Source: Pseudomonadota bacterium | GTDB taxonomy: Bacteria; Pseudomonadota; Alphaproteobacteria; Azospirillales; Azospirillaceae | Assembly (NCBI GenBank): GCA_023411035.1 | Contig: JAEYPE010000035.1 | Location: 1-10,530, forward strand | Length of the DNA stretch: 10,530 nt | Direction of reading: 5' to 3' | Shown here: piece by piece, positions 1-5,898 of the stretch | Layout: every line of letters begins with the position of its first letter | Position numbering within the stretch: the first letter of the stretch is position 1 | Made by a program: the position numbers and the translations under genes | The notes under the pieces: generated by a model | Told to the model about the DNA's origin: nothing | Databases searched by the model: none | Seen by the model: the letters and a program-made list of their open reading frames with translations, nothing else

Positions 1-218
1 ACAAGGTCATCGACGTCTACATCTGCAAGCTCCGCAAGAAGATCGCCGAGGCCACCGGCGGCGCACGCTACATCGAGACCGTCTACGGACGCGGCTACAA
101 GTTCGAGGCCCCGCCCGAGCATGAGGACCCTCTCCCGGCGGTGTCCGCACCCCGCCGGCTTCCGCCGGGCTACAAGAGCATTGCCCGCGTGGCTGGGGAG
201 GCGCGGTTGGCGGGGTAA
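1..218 (+). CDS. CtrA/OmpR-family response regulator, C-terminal fragment (5' end outside window)
   Basis: Only the last 71 codons are present, read from base 3 to a TAA at 216-218. The fragment is the second half of an OmpR/PhoB winged helix: a recognition helix with DVYICKLRKKI, then the wing with YIETVYGRGYKF. The DV(F/Y)ICKLRKK string is characteristic of the alphaproteobacterial CtrA subgroup, whose master regulator controls cell cycle and flagellar genes. After the DNA-binding domain there is a tail of about 35 residues, rich in Pro, Arg and Ala, that I do not recognise. The receiver domain is outside the window, so phosphorylation cannot be assessed. It could be CtrA itself or a paralogue; VYGRGYKF differs slightly from the VWGRGY I remember for CtrA, which favours a paralogue. 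Family assignment is secure, the exact identity is not. Confidence 0.85.
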   Translation, partial: KVIDVYICKLRKKIAEATGGARYIETVYGRGYKFEAPPEHEDPLPAVSAPRRLPPGYKSIARVAGEARLAG

Positions 219-307
219 GGGAAGATGCCTGCCGAAGCGAAGCGCCGGCCCTCTTCACCGCCCGAGCCCGCTCGAAAGCCTTCTGCCCGACCGCTCCAAA
301 CCCTCAT

Positions 308-397
308 CCCCCTCTCGTAGATCCCCGACAGCAGCGCCATGGCGGCGCGTCCGATCTCGTGGACCGGCTGTTCGATCACCGACTGTTCGATCACCGT
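308..397 (-). pseudogene. Possible relic of a LacI-type regulator C-terminus
   Basis: Reading the minus strand from 397 to 308 gives TVIEQSVIEQPVHEIGRAAM followed by ALLSGIYERG. LacI/PurR-family regulators usually carry near their C-terminus a stretch of the type T-T-V-x-Q-P-x-x-E-M-G-R-x-A-x-x-L-L, and this peptide matches it well apart from a duplicated VIEQ(S/P). Nearly all codons in this stretch end in G or C, as in the real genes nearby. No DNA-binding domain, sugar-binding core or plausible start is found in the upstream part of the frame, which runs antisense into the lipoprotein gene. If real, it is a decayed fragment. A chance resemblance over about 25 residues is possible. Confidence 0.25.
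368..397. repeat. 15-bp tandem duplication (two copies)
   Basis: CTGTTCGATCACCG followed by A at 368-382 is repeated as the same 14 bases followed by T at 383-397, and a further CTG begins a third copy. The unit is a multiple of three, so in the minus-strand frame it duplicates VIEQ(S/P) without a frameshift. It lies inside the possible LacI relic and looks like a slippage duplication. Confidence 0.7.
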
Positions 398-524
398 CTG
401 GCCGGAGCCGACCAGTTCCGTCCAGGGCTCATTTCTGTCCGGATGCCGGGTGCTGTCCCAAATCTCTCCCTTGCCCGGAACGGGCGAACCTGAGAAGCCG
501 GGGACGAAACGCACGAGGACCAGA

Positions 525-1109
525 ATGCCCCGCAACAGAACGATCATCGCAGCGCTGGCGACCACCGCCGCCATGGCCGCCGGATGCACCGACGTGAAGG
601 AGAGCCTGCCGTCCCGGACCGCCACCGAACAGCTTCTGATCTCCAGCGCGGCGGACAGCGCTGCCAACCGCCTGCGGCTGGACCTGCCGGCAGACAAGCG
701 TGCCTTCCTCGACACCGGCAATTTCGACGGGACCGACGCCAAATACGCCGCCAGCGCGATCAAGGAATCGCTGCTGCGCCAGGGCATCCGCCTCGTCAAC
801 GACCGGGCCGCCGCCGACACGATCATCGAAATCCGCCTGGGCGCCCTGTCGGTGAACCAGAGCAAGACGGTGCTGGGCATTCCCCCCATCACCCTGCCCG
901 GCACGATCACCCTGCCGGAGGCGTCGGTCTACAGTTCCACCGAGAATCAGGCGGTCGCGAAGTTCTCCGCCTTCGCCTACGACAACCAGACGGGCGTTCT
1001 GGTCGCCTCGACGGAGCCGGCCTATGGCCTGTCGGGGGAGCAGAGCTACCGGGCGATGACGCTCTTCTCCTGGCGCACCTCGCCCCCGTACCCCGAAGAC
1101 ACCAACTGA
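525..1109 (+). CDS. Putative outer-membrane lipoprotein (DUF6655-like)
   Basis: A 194-aa protein. The N-terminus (MPRNRT, then a hydrophobic Ala-rich stretch) ends in a lipobox M-A-A-G-C with the acceptor Cys at residue 21. The next residue is Thr rather than Asp, so the Lol system should send it to the outer membrane. The mature part is soluble-looking, with a conserved-looking RTATEQLLISSAAD block (31-44) and a second block around 87-126 with DTIIEIR, GALS and GIP-x-x-LP. This pattern reminds me of the DUF6655 family of unknown function; that link is from memory and untested. The ATG at 525 was chosen over the in-frame ATG at 339 because it has a GAGGA five bases upstream and places the signal peptide at the N-terminus. 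It converges with the minus-strand response regulator. No flagellar role is evident. Confidence 0.8.
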   Translation: MPRNRTIIAALATTAAMAAGCTDVKESLPSRTATEQLLISSAADSAANRLRLDLPADKRAFLDTGNFDGTDAKYAASAIKESLLRQGIRLVNDRAAADTIIEIRLGALSVNQSKTVLGIPPITLPGTITLPEASVYSSTENQAVAKFSAFAYDNQTGVLVASTEPAYGLSGEQSYRAMTLFSWRTSPPYPEDTN

Positions 1110-1119
1110 GAAATGGAAA

Positions 1120-1170
1120 CCCACCCACCCGAACGCAGCCGTCACCGCATGTCCGGGCGGGTGGGATGGG
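1120..1170. terminator. Inverted repeat between convergent genes, possible bidirectional terminator
   Basis: CCCACCCACCCG at 1120-1131 pairs with CGGGTGGGATGGG at 1158-1170: a 12-bp GC-rich stem with one bulged A and a 26-base loop. It lies in the 76-base space between the stops of the convergent lipoprotein and response-regulator genes, where a shared terminator would be expected. There is no T tract on either side and the loop is long, so it would be a poor intrinsic terminator. Confidence 0.35.
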
Positions 1171-1185
1171 GAGAAGCGTGCAAAC

Positions 1186-1863
1186 TCAGGCGACGGCTTC
1201 CATCGGCTTGTCCACCTTGCCGCCGAAACCGTTCTCCAGCGCCCAGATCGCCGCCTGGGTGCGGTTGGAGGCGTTGATCTTGCGCAGCAGGCTCTTCAGG
1301 TGAACCTTCACCGTCGCTTCGGTGATGTTCAGGTGGTTGGCGATCATCTTGTTGCTGTCGCCCTGCAGCAGACGTTCCAGAATCTGGGTTTCGCGCTGCG
1401 ACAGACCCTTGGCCGCGGTCGGGCCGTTGGCGCTGGTGTTGGCCCCGGCCTTGCCGGTGATGAGAAGAGCGGCGAGATGGGTCGGGAAGACCTTTTCGCC
1501 GATCATCACCAGACGCAGCGACTGCGCCAACGCCGCCGGAGAAATGTCCTTCATCAGAAAGGCGTCGGCCCCGGCCTGGATGGCGTTCGCCATTTCCTGG
1601 GCGTCGAGGTGGCTGGCCAGAAGGACGAGTCGCGCGCTGGGATATTGCTCCCGCAGGGCGGTCACGGCCTGCACCGTGCCGTTGGCGGAAGCCGGGTCCA
1701 TCATGATGAGTTCGGGCGTGTCGCCCTCGATGCCCGGCGGCGGAACGTCGCTGAGACTGGCGGCCTCTTTCGTGATGCGGAACTCCCCTTCCGTGAAGAG
1801 GGCCTTCATACCCTCGCGGAACAGCTTGTTGGCGTCGATCAGAAAGATGGAGACCGATTGCAT
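1186..1863 (-). CDS. NarL/FixJ-type response regulator with atypical receiver and LuxR HTH
   Basis: A 225-aa, two-domain regulator. Residues 5-120 form a receiver: LIDANKLFREGM at the start of the fold, candidate phospho-acceptor Asp56 (LIMMDP), switch Ser84 (LLASH) and conserved Lys105 (FLMKD). The usual paired acidic residues after the first strand are D-A-N here (Asp10, Ala11), so one metal-binding acid is missing, and the segment after Asp56 (PASANG) lacks the usual M-P-x-x-x-G. Residues 152-210 are a LuxR-type helix-turn-helix with GLSQRETQILERLLQG, NKMIANHLNITEATVKVHLK and a final helix. No sensor kinase lies beside it, so it is an orphan here. The ATG at 1863 puts the receiver at the N-terminus; the Shine-Dalgarno (GAGAG) is weak. 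Azospirillum has a LuxR-UhpA-type orphan regulator, FlcA, that controls flocculation and surface colonisation; this gene could be of that type, but I cannot confirm it. Function in motility or biofilm is inference. Confidence 0.88.
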   Translation of the reverse strand: MQSVSIFLIDANKLFREGMKALFTEGEFRITKEAASLSDVPPPGIEGDTPELIMMDPASANGTVQAVTALREQYPSARLVLLASHLDAQEMANAIQAGADAFLMKDISPAALAQSLRLVMIGEKVFPTHLAALLITGKAGANTSANGPTAAKGLSQRETQILERLLQGDSNKMIANHLNITEATVKVHLKSLLRKINASNRTQAAIWALENGFGGKVDKPMEAVA

Positions 1864-1935
1864 CGTCCAGTCACTCTCGAAGGTGATTGAGATGAGTCAC
1901 CCTACCCTATCGTTGGCGGGCCGACCACCCGTCCG

Positions 1936-1951
1936 TTAGTAAAATATTAAC
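1936..1951. promoter_or_regulatory. CtrA-like binding box upstream of the response regulator
   Basis: TTAG-N7-TTAAC matches the alphaproteobacterial CtrA consensus TTAA-N7-TTAA at seven of eight fixed positions, and the right half continues as TTAACCA. It sits about 73-88 bases upstream of the regulator's ATG at 1863, a workable activator position. The gene whose end opens the window is itself a CtrA-type regulator. AT-rich patches can produce such boxes by chance. Confidence 0.35.
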
Positions 1952-1980
1952 CAATGAAGCCCAGGGCCCGTCCTTCCATC

Positions 1981-1992
1981 GGGCATATGCCC
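1981..1992. repeat. Perfect 12-bp palindrome GGGCATATGCCC
   Basis: A perfect inverted repeat in the divergent intergenic region, about 120 bases upstream of the LuxR-type regulator start and 180 upstream of the small plus-strand gene. It has the shape of a dimeric-regulator operator, but nothing identifies a binding protein. Confidence 0.3.
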
Positions 1993-2171
1993 CACCCCGG
2001 AAAGCCCGTCCAGGGCGCTCCCGGATGGCCGCAAGCCCCTGAAAAACAGTGCTGGAACAATCCACTACCCCTTTTTTTACAAGAATCCGGCGCAGTCTCG
2101 TCAATATCACGGCAACCATCACGGCCCATTGGTAGAGTCATCGCAATTCATCGTTTGGATGGGTGCCCGAC

Positions 2172-2372
2172 ATGCCGATGGTGTCCATTTGGAAGAAGAT
2201 CAGCCCGTGTCACTTCGTGATGCAGGACTGTCACCGCCGGATCGAGATCCGTTACCACGCCTCCGGTTCGCTGAGCGGCTGGGGCGTCTACGCCGACGGG
2301 ACGTTGGTGCAGCAGCGCGCCGCCTTCACCGAAGCGCGCGGCATCGCCATGGGGCTGGCGACCGGCTCCTGA
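2172..2372 (+). CDS. Small conserved-looking hypothetical protein (66 aa)
   Basis: The 66-codon frame has strong G/C third-position bias, supporting real coding. The protein has no signal peptide or membrane segment. Its core reads as a compact alpha/beta fold: RRIEIRYHASG, then GWGVYADGTLVQQRAAF, then a short helix TEARGIAMGLA. The layout (two or three strands with W-x-x-Y and DG, then an Arg/Ala helix) is common among tiny uncharacterised proteobacterial proteins, and I cannot name a family. The ATG at 2172 is preferred; GTG at 2163 and ATG at 2178 are in frame. GGATGGG at 2157-2163 could serve as a ribosome binding site. It lies 139 bases before another small plus-strand gene with a similar aromatic-core-plus-helix architecture. 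Confidence 0.6.
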   Translation: MPMVSIWKKISPCHFVMQDCHRRIEIRYHASGSLSGWGVYADGTLVQQRAAFTEARGIAMGLATGS

Positions 2373-2511
2373 TGCCGATCCGCGGAGGAGGCCAGCCTGT
2401 CCGATCTGGCCGAGGATGCGGCGATAATCCCGACTGGTCTGCTCCGTTTTTTCGTTCGTCTGCATACCAAATCGTGCTATGCCGCAAGGCAGGACATCCG
2501 GAGTAACGCTT

Positions 2512-2754
2512 ATGGACTGGCACAACGAAAAGGCTGAAACCGGCGCCCGCGCCCTGGAAGCCGCGTTCGGCGTGATGCTGACGGTCTGCGAGGCGGCGGA
2601 CGGCTGGTGGAACTGGCACGCGGAGCATGAGGGCCTGGACTGGACCCCCGACGCCCGCTGGTTCGCCACCCGCCGCGAGGCGCAGGAAGCGGCGGAGGAA
2701 TGGGCCGCCACCCTGGCACCGCAGCATCTGGGCTTTCTCCACCGCGCGGCCTGA
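2512..2754 (+). CDS. Small Trp-rich hypothetical protein (80 aa)
   Basis: An acidic, Trp-rich soluble protein of 80 residues. It begins MDWHNEKAETGARALEAAF, continues with DGWWNWHAEHEGLDWTPDA, and ends in a helix with RWFATRREAQEAAEEWAA. The pattern W-x-W-H-x-x-x-x-G followed by F-A-T-R-x-E-A-Q-x-A-A-x-x-W resembles small uncharacterised proteins that place a short sheet before an Ala-rich helix. The start at 2512 has GGAG at 2500-2503 with eight bases of spacing, much better than the upstream in-frame start at 2479. The 139 bases before it (2373-2511) hold a TGCTAT at 2475-2480 that could be a -10 element but no matching -35. It converges with the flagellar operon, leaving only 19 bases between stops and no visible terminator. 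Confidence 0.65.
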   Translation: MDWHNEKAETGARALEAAFGVMLTVCEAADGWWNWHAEHEGLDWTPDARWFATRREAQEAAEEWAATLAPQHLGFLHRAA

Positions 2755-2773
2755 CGACGGAAAGCAACCGCTG

Positions 2774-3403
2774 CTACGCCGACAAATCCGCGCTGAGACC
2801 CTCTTCCTCCAAATCCAGCCAGGCCCCGGCCAGCGGCCCCACCGTCAGATCGCCGGTCAGCCCGGCATCGCCCATGGCACCGGCAAAGCCGTCCTGCATG
2901 TCGGCCAGCGCCGCGGAGGACAGGCCCCCGGCGGTGTGCAGCGTCACGTCGAACCGCCGCCCCTCCCCCGCCGCGACGAGTTGCACCGCCCCCAGAGCCG
3001 GCAGCCGCATCTGAAGCACCAGCGCGCTTCCCGTCTGAAGGTCCGCCCCGTCGGAAATGGCGCAGAGCAGGCTGCGGCAGCCGCCCGCCGCCGCGCCGTC
3101 CATCACCGGAATGCTCATCACCCGCCACTCCCGCCCGTCGGCGGTGCGGCGATGGCGCGGGGCCAGCGCCATGTCCAGATCGTCCAGCAGCGCGCCGCCG
3201 TCGAGCCGCTCCAAAAGCTGGCAGCGGTTCGGCCCCAGCCACGCCCGCGCGCCGTTGGCGGTCGCCGCCAGGAAAAAGGCCAGCCCGAGGCCGAAGGTGG
3301 AGTCGCAGCGCGGCAGTCCGCCGCGCAGCTCCTGCGCCGCCCGAGGGTCCAGCGCCTCCACCACCGCCAGCAGGTGGCCGACCTCGGCGACCGCGTCCGG
3401 CAT
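2774..3403 (-). CDS. Flagellar-operon protein with FliK-C (Flg_hook)-like C-terminal domain
   Basis: A 209-aa protein, last in the minus-strand flagellar operon. Its ATG shares the A of the fliG stop (TGATG), so it is translationally coupled to fliG. Residues 1-50 are helical and Ala/Leu-rich; the middle (about 85-118) has a WRVMSIPVMDG strand pair. Residues 127-190 read as LVLQMRLPALGAVQL, then RRFDVTLHTAGGLSSAALAD and a helix ending DAGLTGDLTV. This strand-Gly-x-V-strand-strand-helix-G-L-T-G layout is what I expect of the FliK C-terminal (Flg_hook) domain, which contacts FlhB to switch export specificity. Full FliK is usually longer with a Pro/Gln-rich ruler region; that is absent, so it is at most a FliK-C-like protein. 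The similarity is by eye and needs a profile search. Stop is TAG. Confidence 0.65.
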   Translation of the reverse strand: MPDAVAEVGHLLAVVEALDPRAAQELRGGLPRCDSTFGLGLAFFLAATANGARAWLGPNRCQLLERLDGGALLDDLDMALAPRHRRTADGREWRVMSIPVMDGAAAGGCRSLLCAISDGADLQTGSALVLQMRLPALGAVQLVAAGEGRRFDVTLHTAGGLSSAALADMQDGFAGAMGDAGLTGDLTVGPLAGAWLDLEEEGLSADLSA

Positions 3404-4431
3404 CAGTACACCACGGCGTCCGCTTCGTCCGATTGCGGGATGACGATGGCCCCGTCGTCGGCCATGGCCTTGGCGACCTGCACGATTTCCGCCTGCGCCT
3501 CGTTCACGTCGCGCATGCGCACCGGCCCCATGTTCTCGATCTCGTCCTGAAGGATCATGCGGGCACGTTCGGACAGGACGGACAGGAAATGGTCGCGCTG
3601 CGCCGCCTCCGCCCCCTTCAGCGCGATGGCGAGCTGGCCCGTGTCGCAGCGCCGGATCACCGCCTGGAGCGACACGCGGTCGAGCCGCAGCAGATCCTCG
3701 AAGGTGAACATGAGCTGGCGGATGCGCTGGGTCGATTCCGGCAGGAGCGCGTCCAGGTCGGTGAAGATCTCCGTCAAGGTGTCGCGGTCGATGCGGTTGA
3801 AGATGTCGGCCATCCGCTCGTGCGTGTCGGCGCCGTGGGTGCGGGCGTAATTGGCCATGAACTCGTTGTGCAGGATGGATTCGATGTCCAGAAGCACTTC
3901 CCGCTGCACGGATTCGATCTGGATCATGCGCTCGATCACCTCCAGCCGCATCGCCGGGGACAGCAGCGGCAGCACCTTGGCCGCGTGGTCGCTGCGCATG
4001 CGGGACAGGATGACCGCCGCCGTCTGCGGGTATTCGCCCGACAGATAGGTGGCCAGCACGCCCTCGTTCACGTTGGACATCTTCTCCCACATGGTGCGGC
4101 CCGCGGGGCCGCGGATCTCGCCCATGATCTCCGACACGCGGTCGTCGGGCAGGAAACGGGAGAGCATGCGCTCCGTGCTGTCGTAGGAGCCGACGACGGA
4201 GCCGGTGTTGGCGAACCGCTCCGTGAAGCTGCGCAGAAGCGCCTCCACGAGATTCGAGGTGACGTTGCCCAGGCTGGCCATGGCGCGGCTGACCATGCGG
4301 ATCTCGTCGTCGTCCAGCCTCTCCATCAGGCGGGAGCCGCGTTCCTCGCCCAGCGCCAGGAAGATCACCGCGGTCCGTTCCGAACCGCTCAGGCTCTTGA
4401 AATTGTCTCGGATCTTGATCGGCATGCCCAT
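3403..4431 (-). CDS. fliG: Flagellar motor switch protein FliG
   Basis: A 342-aa protein, the usual FliG length. FliG joins the MS ring (FliF) to FliM/FliN and its C-terminal charges interact with the stator to make torque. N-terminal domain 1-105 has SGSERTAVIFLALGEE; the middle domain carries the surface motif as EYPQ (133-136; EHPQ in E. coli). The C-terminal domain has all torque-related charges at the positions aligning with E. coli K264, R281, D288, D289 and R297: K272, R289, D296, E297 and R305. The ATG at 4431 follows GAGG with suitable spacing; a second in-frame ATG lies two codons later. It starts nine bases after the stop of the upstream small gene and overlaps the downstream FliK-like gene. 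In many genomes fliG directly follows fliF; here four genes intervene. Confidence 0.97.
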   Translation of the reverse strand: MGMPIKIRDNFKSLSGSERTAVIFLALGEERGSRLMERLDDDEIRMVSRAMASLGNVTSNLVEALLRSFTERFANTGSVVGSYDSTERMLSRFLPDDRVSEIMGEIRGPAGRTMWEKMSNVNEGVLATYLSGEYPQTAAVILSRMRSDHAAKVLPLLSPAMRLEVIERMIQIESVQREVLLDIESILHNEFMANYARTHGADTHERMADIFNRIDRDTLTEIFTDLDALLPESTQRIRQLMFTFEDLLRLDRVSLQAVIRRCDTGQLAIALKGAEAAQRDHFLSVLSERARMILQDEIENMGPVRMRDVNEAQAEIVQVAKAMADDGAIVIPQSDEADAVVY

Positions 4432-4440
4432 GCTGGCACC

Positions 4441-4749
4441 TCAGAAGAAGCGGTCGGCGGTCAGGGAGGAATCGGAATCGTCACGCCCGTCCGGATGAGA
4501 CCGGTCATGACGGAAGGCGTTCGCCAGGACGCTGCCGGCGACCAGCACCATGCGGTGCGGCACCAGCGGGTTGGGGTCGAGCGCGTTCAGAAGCGTGACG
4601 ATGGCGGTTTCGTCGTCCACCGTGACGCCCCGCCGCCGGGCGAAGGCGGTCACGCTGTCGGCGACGCCCGCCGCCCCGGCGGGGGCCGGAACGGGCGGCG
4701 CCGGCAAAGCGGCGGAGGAAACGGCGGGCAGCAGCCGGGGCTCGGTCAT
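4441..4749 (-). CDS. Small FlhB-C/FhlB-like protein (tentative)
   Basis: A 102-aa protein between fliP and fliG. Residues 1-30 are Pro/Ala-rich and look disordered. Residues 31-82 read as DSVTAFARRRGVTVDDETAI, then a helix with LLNALDPNPLVPHRM and a final helix VAGSVLANAFRHD. This follows the order seen in the FlhB cytoplasmic domain and its stand-alone paralogue FhlB: A-x-x-x-G-(I/V)-x-V-x-x-D, L-x-A-L-D, (I/V)-P, then A-x-V-L-A. The autocleavage motif NPTH and the strand before it are absent, so it could not self-cleave. The acidic tail after 82 is unlike FlhB. The start at 4749 is chosen because GGGGGA lies about ten bases upstream, four bases after the fliP stop; ATG at 4767 has no ribosome binding site. 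The gene is clearly real by codon bias and spacing; the FlhB link is inference. Confidence 0.6.
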   Translation of the reverse strand: MTEPRLLPAVSSAALPAPPVPAPAGAAGVADSVTAFARRRGVTVDDETAIVTLLNALDPNPLVPHRMVLVAGSVLANAFRHDRSHPDGRDDSDSSLTADRFF

Positions 4750-4753
4750 CGCG

Positions 4754-5539
4754 TCAGGTTCCCCCATAGGAGCGGATCAGGCTGTTGGCGATCAGGAACC
4801 AGCCGTCGGTCAGGACGAAGAAGATGATCTTGAAGGGCAGCGCGATCATCACCGGCGGCAGCATCATCATGCCCATCGCCATCAGCACCGCCGCCACCAC
4901 CATGTCGATCACCAGGAAGGGCAGGAAGATCAGGAACCCGATCTCGAAGGCGCGCCGCAGTTCCGACAGCAGGAAGGCCGGGACCAGCACGCGCAGGTCG
5001 GCGGTGGCCGCCGTCATCGGCTGTTCGGAGCCCGGCTTTCCGGAGAAACCGGCGAAGGCGGACAGGTCCTTGTCCCGCACCTGGGAGGCCATGAAGTTGC
5101 GGAAGGGCTCCACCATCCGCTCCAGCCCCTGCTCCTGGGTCACCTGCTCGTTCAGCATCGGGCGCAGCCCGTCCTGCCATGCCGCGTCGAAGACCGGCCC
5201 CATGATGTGGAAGGTCAGGAACATGGCGAGGCTGATGAGCACCATATTCGGCGGCGACTGCTGAAGCCCGAGCGCCGAGCGCAGCAGCGACAGCACGACG
5301 ATGATGCGGGTGAAGGAGGTCGCCATGACCAGCAGCCCCGGCGCCACGCTGAGCACCGTCAGCAGGACGATGCCCTGGATGACGCGCCCGGACAGCGACC
5401 CGCTCTCCCCCGTGGCGCTGCCGAGCGCGCTGCCGATGGAGGACAGGTCCAACCCGCCGTCCTGCGCCCAGGCCGCCGCGGGAAGCAGCAGCGCGGCGAG
5501 CGCCACGGGAAGGCCGGACAGGAACAGGCGTCGGAGCAT
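4754..5539 (-). CDS. fliP: Flagellar type III export gate protein FliP
   Basis: A 261-aa protein. FliP forms, with FliQ and FliR, the helical export gate in the middle of the MS ring. Residues 1-25 are a cleavable signal peptide ending AWA before QD, typical of FliP. Conserved blocks follow: ATSFTRIIVVLSLLRSALGL (73-92) with QQSPPN, LAMFLTFHIMGPV, an acidic periplasmic loop, then LLSELRRAFEIGFLIFLPF and IDMVVAAVLMAMGMMMLPP to the C-terminal segment with FKIIFFVLTDGW. Four hydrophobic segments are visible after the signal. ATG 5539 starts the signal peptide directly; the open frame extends upstream through fliN but in a shadow frame. It starts 17 bases after the fliN stop. fliQ and fliR are not in the window. 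Confidence 0.97.
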   Translation of the reverse strand: MLRRLFLSGLPVALAALLLPAAAWAQDGGLDLSSIGSALGSATGESGSLSGRVIQGIVLLTVLSVAPGLLVMATSFTRIIVVLSLLRSALGLQQSPPNMVLISLAMFLTFHIMGPVFDAAWQDGLRPMLNEQVTQEQGLERMVEPFRNFMASQVRDKDLSAFAGFSGKPGSEQPMTAATADLRVLVPAFLLSELRRAFEIGFLIFLPFLVIDMVVAAVLMAMGMMMLPPVMIALPFKIIFFVLTDGWFLIANSLIRSYGGT

Positions 5540-5556
5540 GATGGGAATCCGGGAAA

Positions 5557-5898
5557 TCAATCGATGGCCAGATCGGTGCGGACGATCTCGGTCAGCGTGA
5601 CGCCCAGCCGCTGGTCCTCCACGATCACCACCTCGCCGCGGGCGACCAGACGGTGGTTCACCAGCACCTCCACCGGCTCGTCCACCTTGCGCTCCAGCTC
5701 CACCACGGCGCCGCGGCCGAGCTTCAGGAGCTGCGCCACCAGCATGCTGGTGCGGCCGAGCACGACCTGCACATCCACGGGGACATTGTAGATCGCGTTC
5801 ATTGATCCGCCGGCAACCGCCGCGGCGGGGATTCCGGCGGCGTCCTTCTCGGCGGGCTTGGCGTCGTCTTCCAGGACGTCGAGATTCAGTGGGGCCAT
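5557..5898 (-). CDS. fliN: Flagellar motor switch protein FliN
   Basis: A 113-aa protein. FliN forms the lower C ring with FliM and helps dock FliH and the export apparatus. Residues 1-33 are an acidic, Ala-rich variable tail. Residues 35-110 are the SpoA domain, with IYNVPVDVQVVLGRTSMLV, LLKLGRGAVVELERKVDEPV, VEVLVNHRLVARGEVVIVED and GVTLTEIV, a textbook FliN signature. Its ATG lies 13 bases inside the end of fliH, so translation is probably coupled. The other SpoA partner, FliM, is on the divergent plus-strand operon in this window. Confidence 0.96.
   Translation of the reverse strand: MAPLNLDVLEDDAKPAEKDAAGIPAAAVAGGSMNAIYNVPVDVQVVLGRTSMLVAQLLKLGRGAVVELERKVDEPVEVLVNHRLVARGEVVIVEDQRLGVTLTEIVRTDLAID

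Larger units (their letters stand above)
219..524. other. Gene-poor gap between the CtrA-type regulator and the lipoprotein gene
   Basis: These 306 bases hold no convincing complete gene. No stem-loop followed by T residues is visible after the TAA at 216-218. The middle part (about 308-470) has a coding-like third-position bias on the minus strand and a LacI-like peptide, listed separately as a possible relic. A perfect 15-bp tandem duplication lies inside it. A purine-rich GAGGA at 515-519 is the ribosome binding site of the downstream lipoprotein gene. Confidence 0.6.
1864..2171. other. Divergent intergenic region upstream of the LuxR-type regulator
   Basis: These 308 bases separate the minus-strand regulator from a plus-strand small gene, so both promoters should lie here. 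The stretch 1936-1952 is strikingly AT-rich for this genome and carries a CtrA-like box, listed separately. There is a perfect palindrome at 1981-1992 and a run of seven T at 2072-2078 with no clear stem before it. I see no RNA gene and no convincing sigma-54 or sigma-70 elements. The small ORFs in this region lack family features and good ribosome binding sites. Confidence 0.6.

Noticed and set aside
2068..2078. C-rich stretch followed by seven T as an intrinsic terminator
   Set aside because: No self-complementary stem precedes the T run and no plus-strand gene ends upstream of it.
2148..3242. 364-codon open frame on the minus strand
   Set aside because: It overlaps two small plus-strand genes and the FliK-like gene in another frame; the product is Arg/Gly/Ala-rich without a domain.
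4750..4767. Earlier ATG at 4767 for the small gene after fliP
   Set aside because: It has no ribosome binding site and overlaps fliP; ATG 4749 has GGGGGA at a suitable distance.
3433..4827. 464-codon open frame on the plus strand
   Set aside because: It is the antisense shadow of fliG and the neighbouring small gene.
4550..5791. 413-codon open frame on the plus strand
   Set aside because: It is antisense to fliP, fliN and the small gene, and the product is a repetitive His/Gln/Arg-rich sequence typical of shadows.
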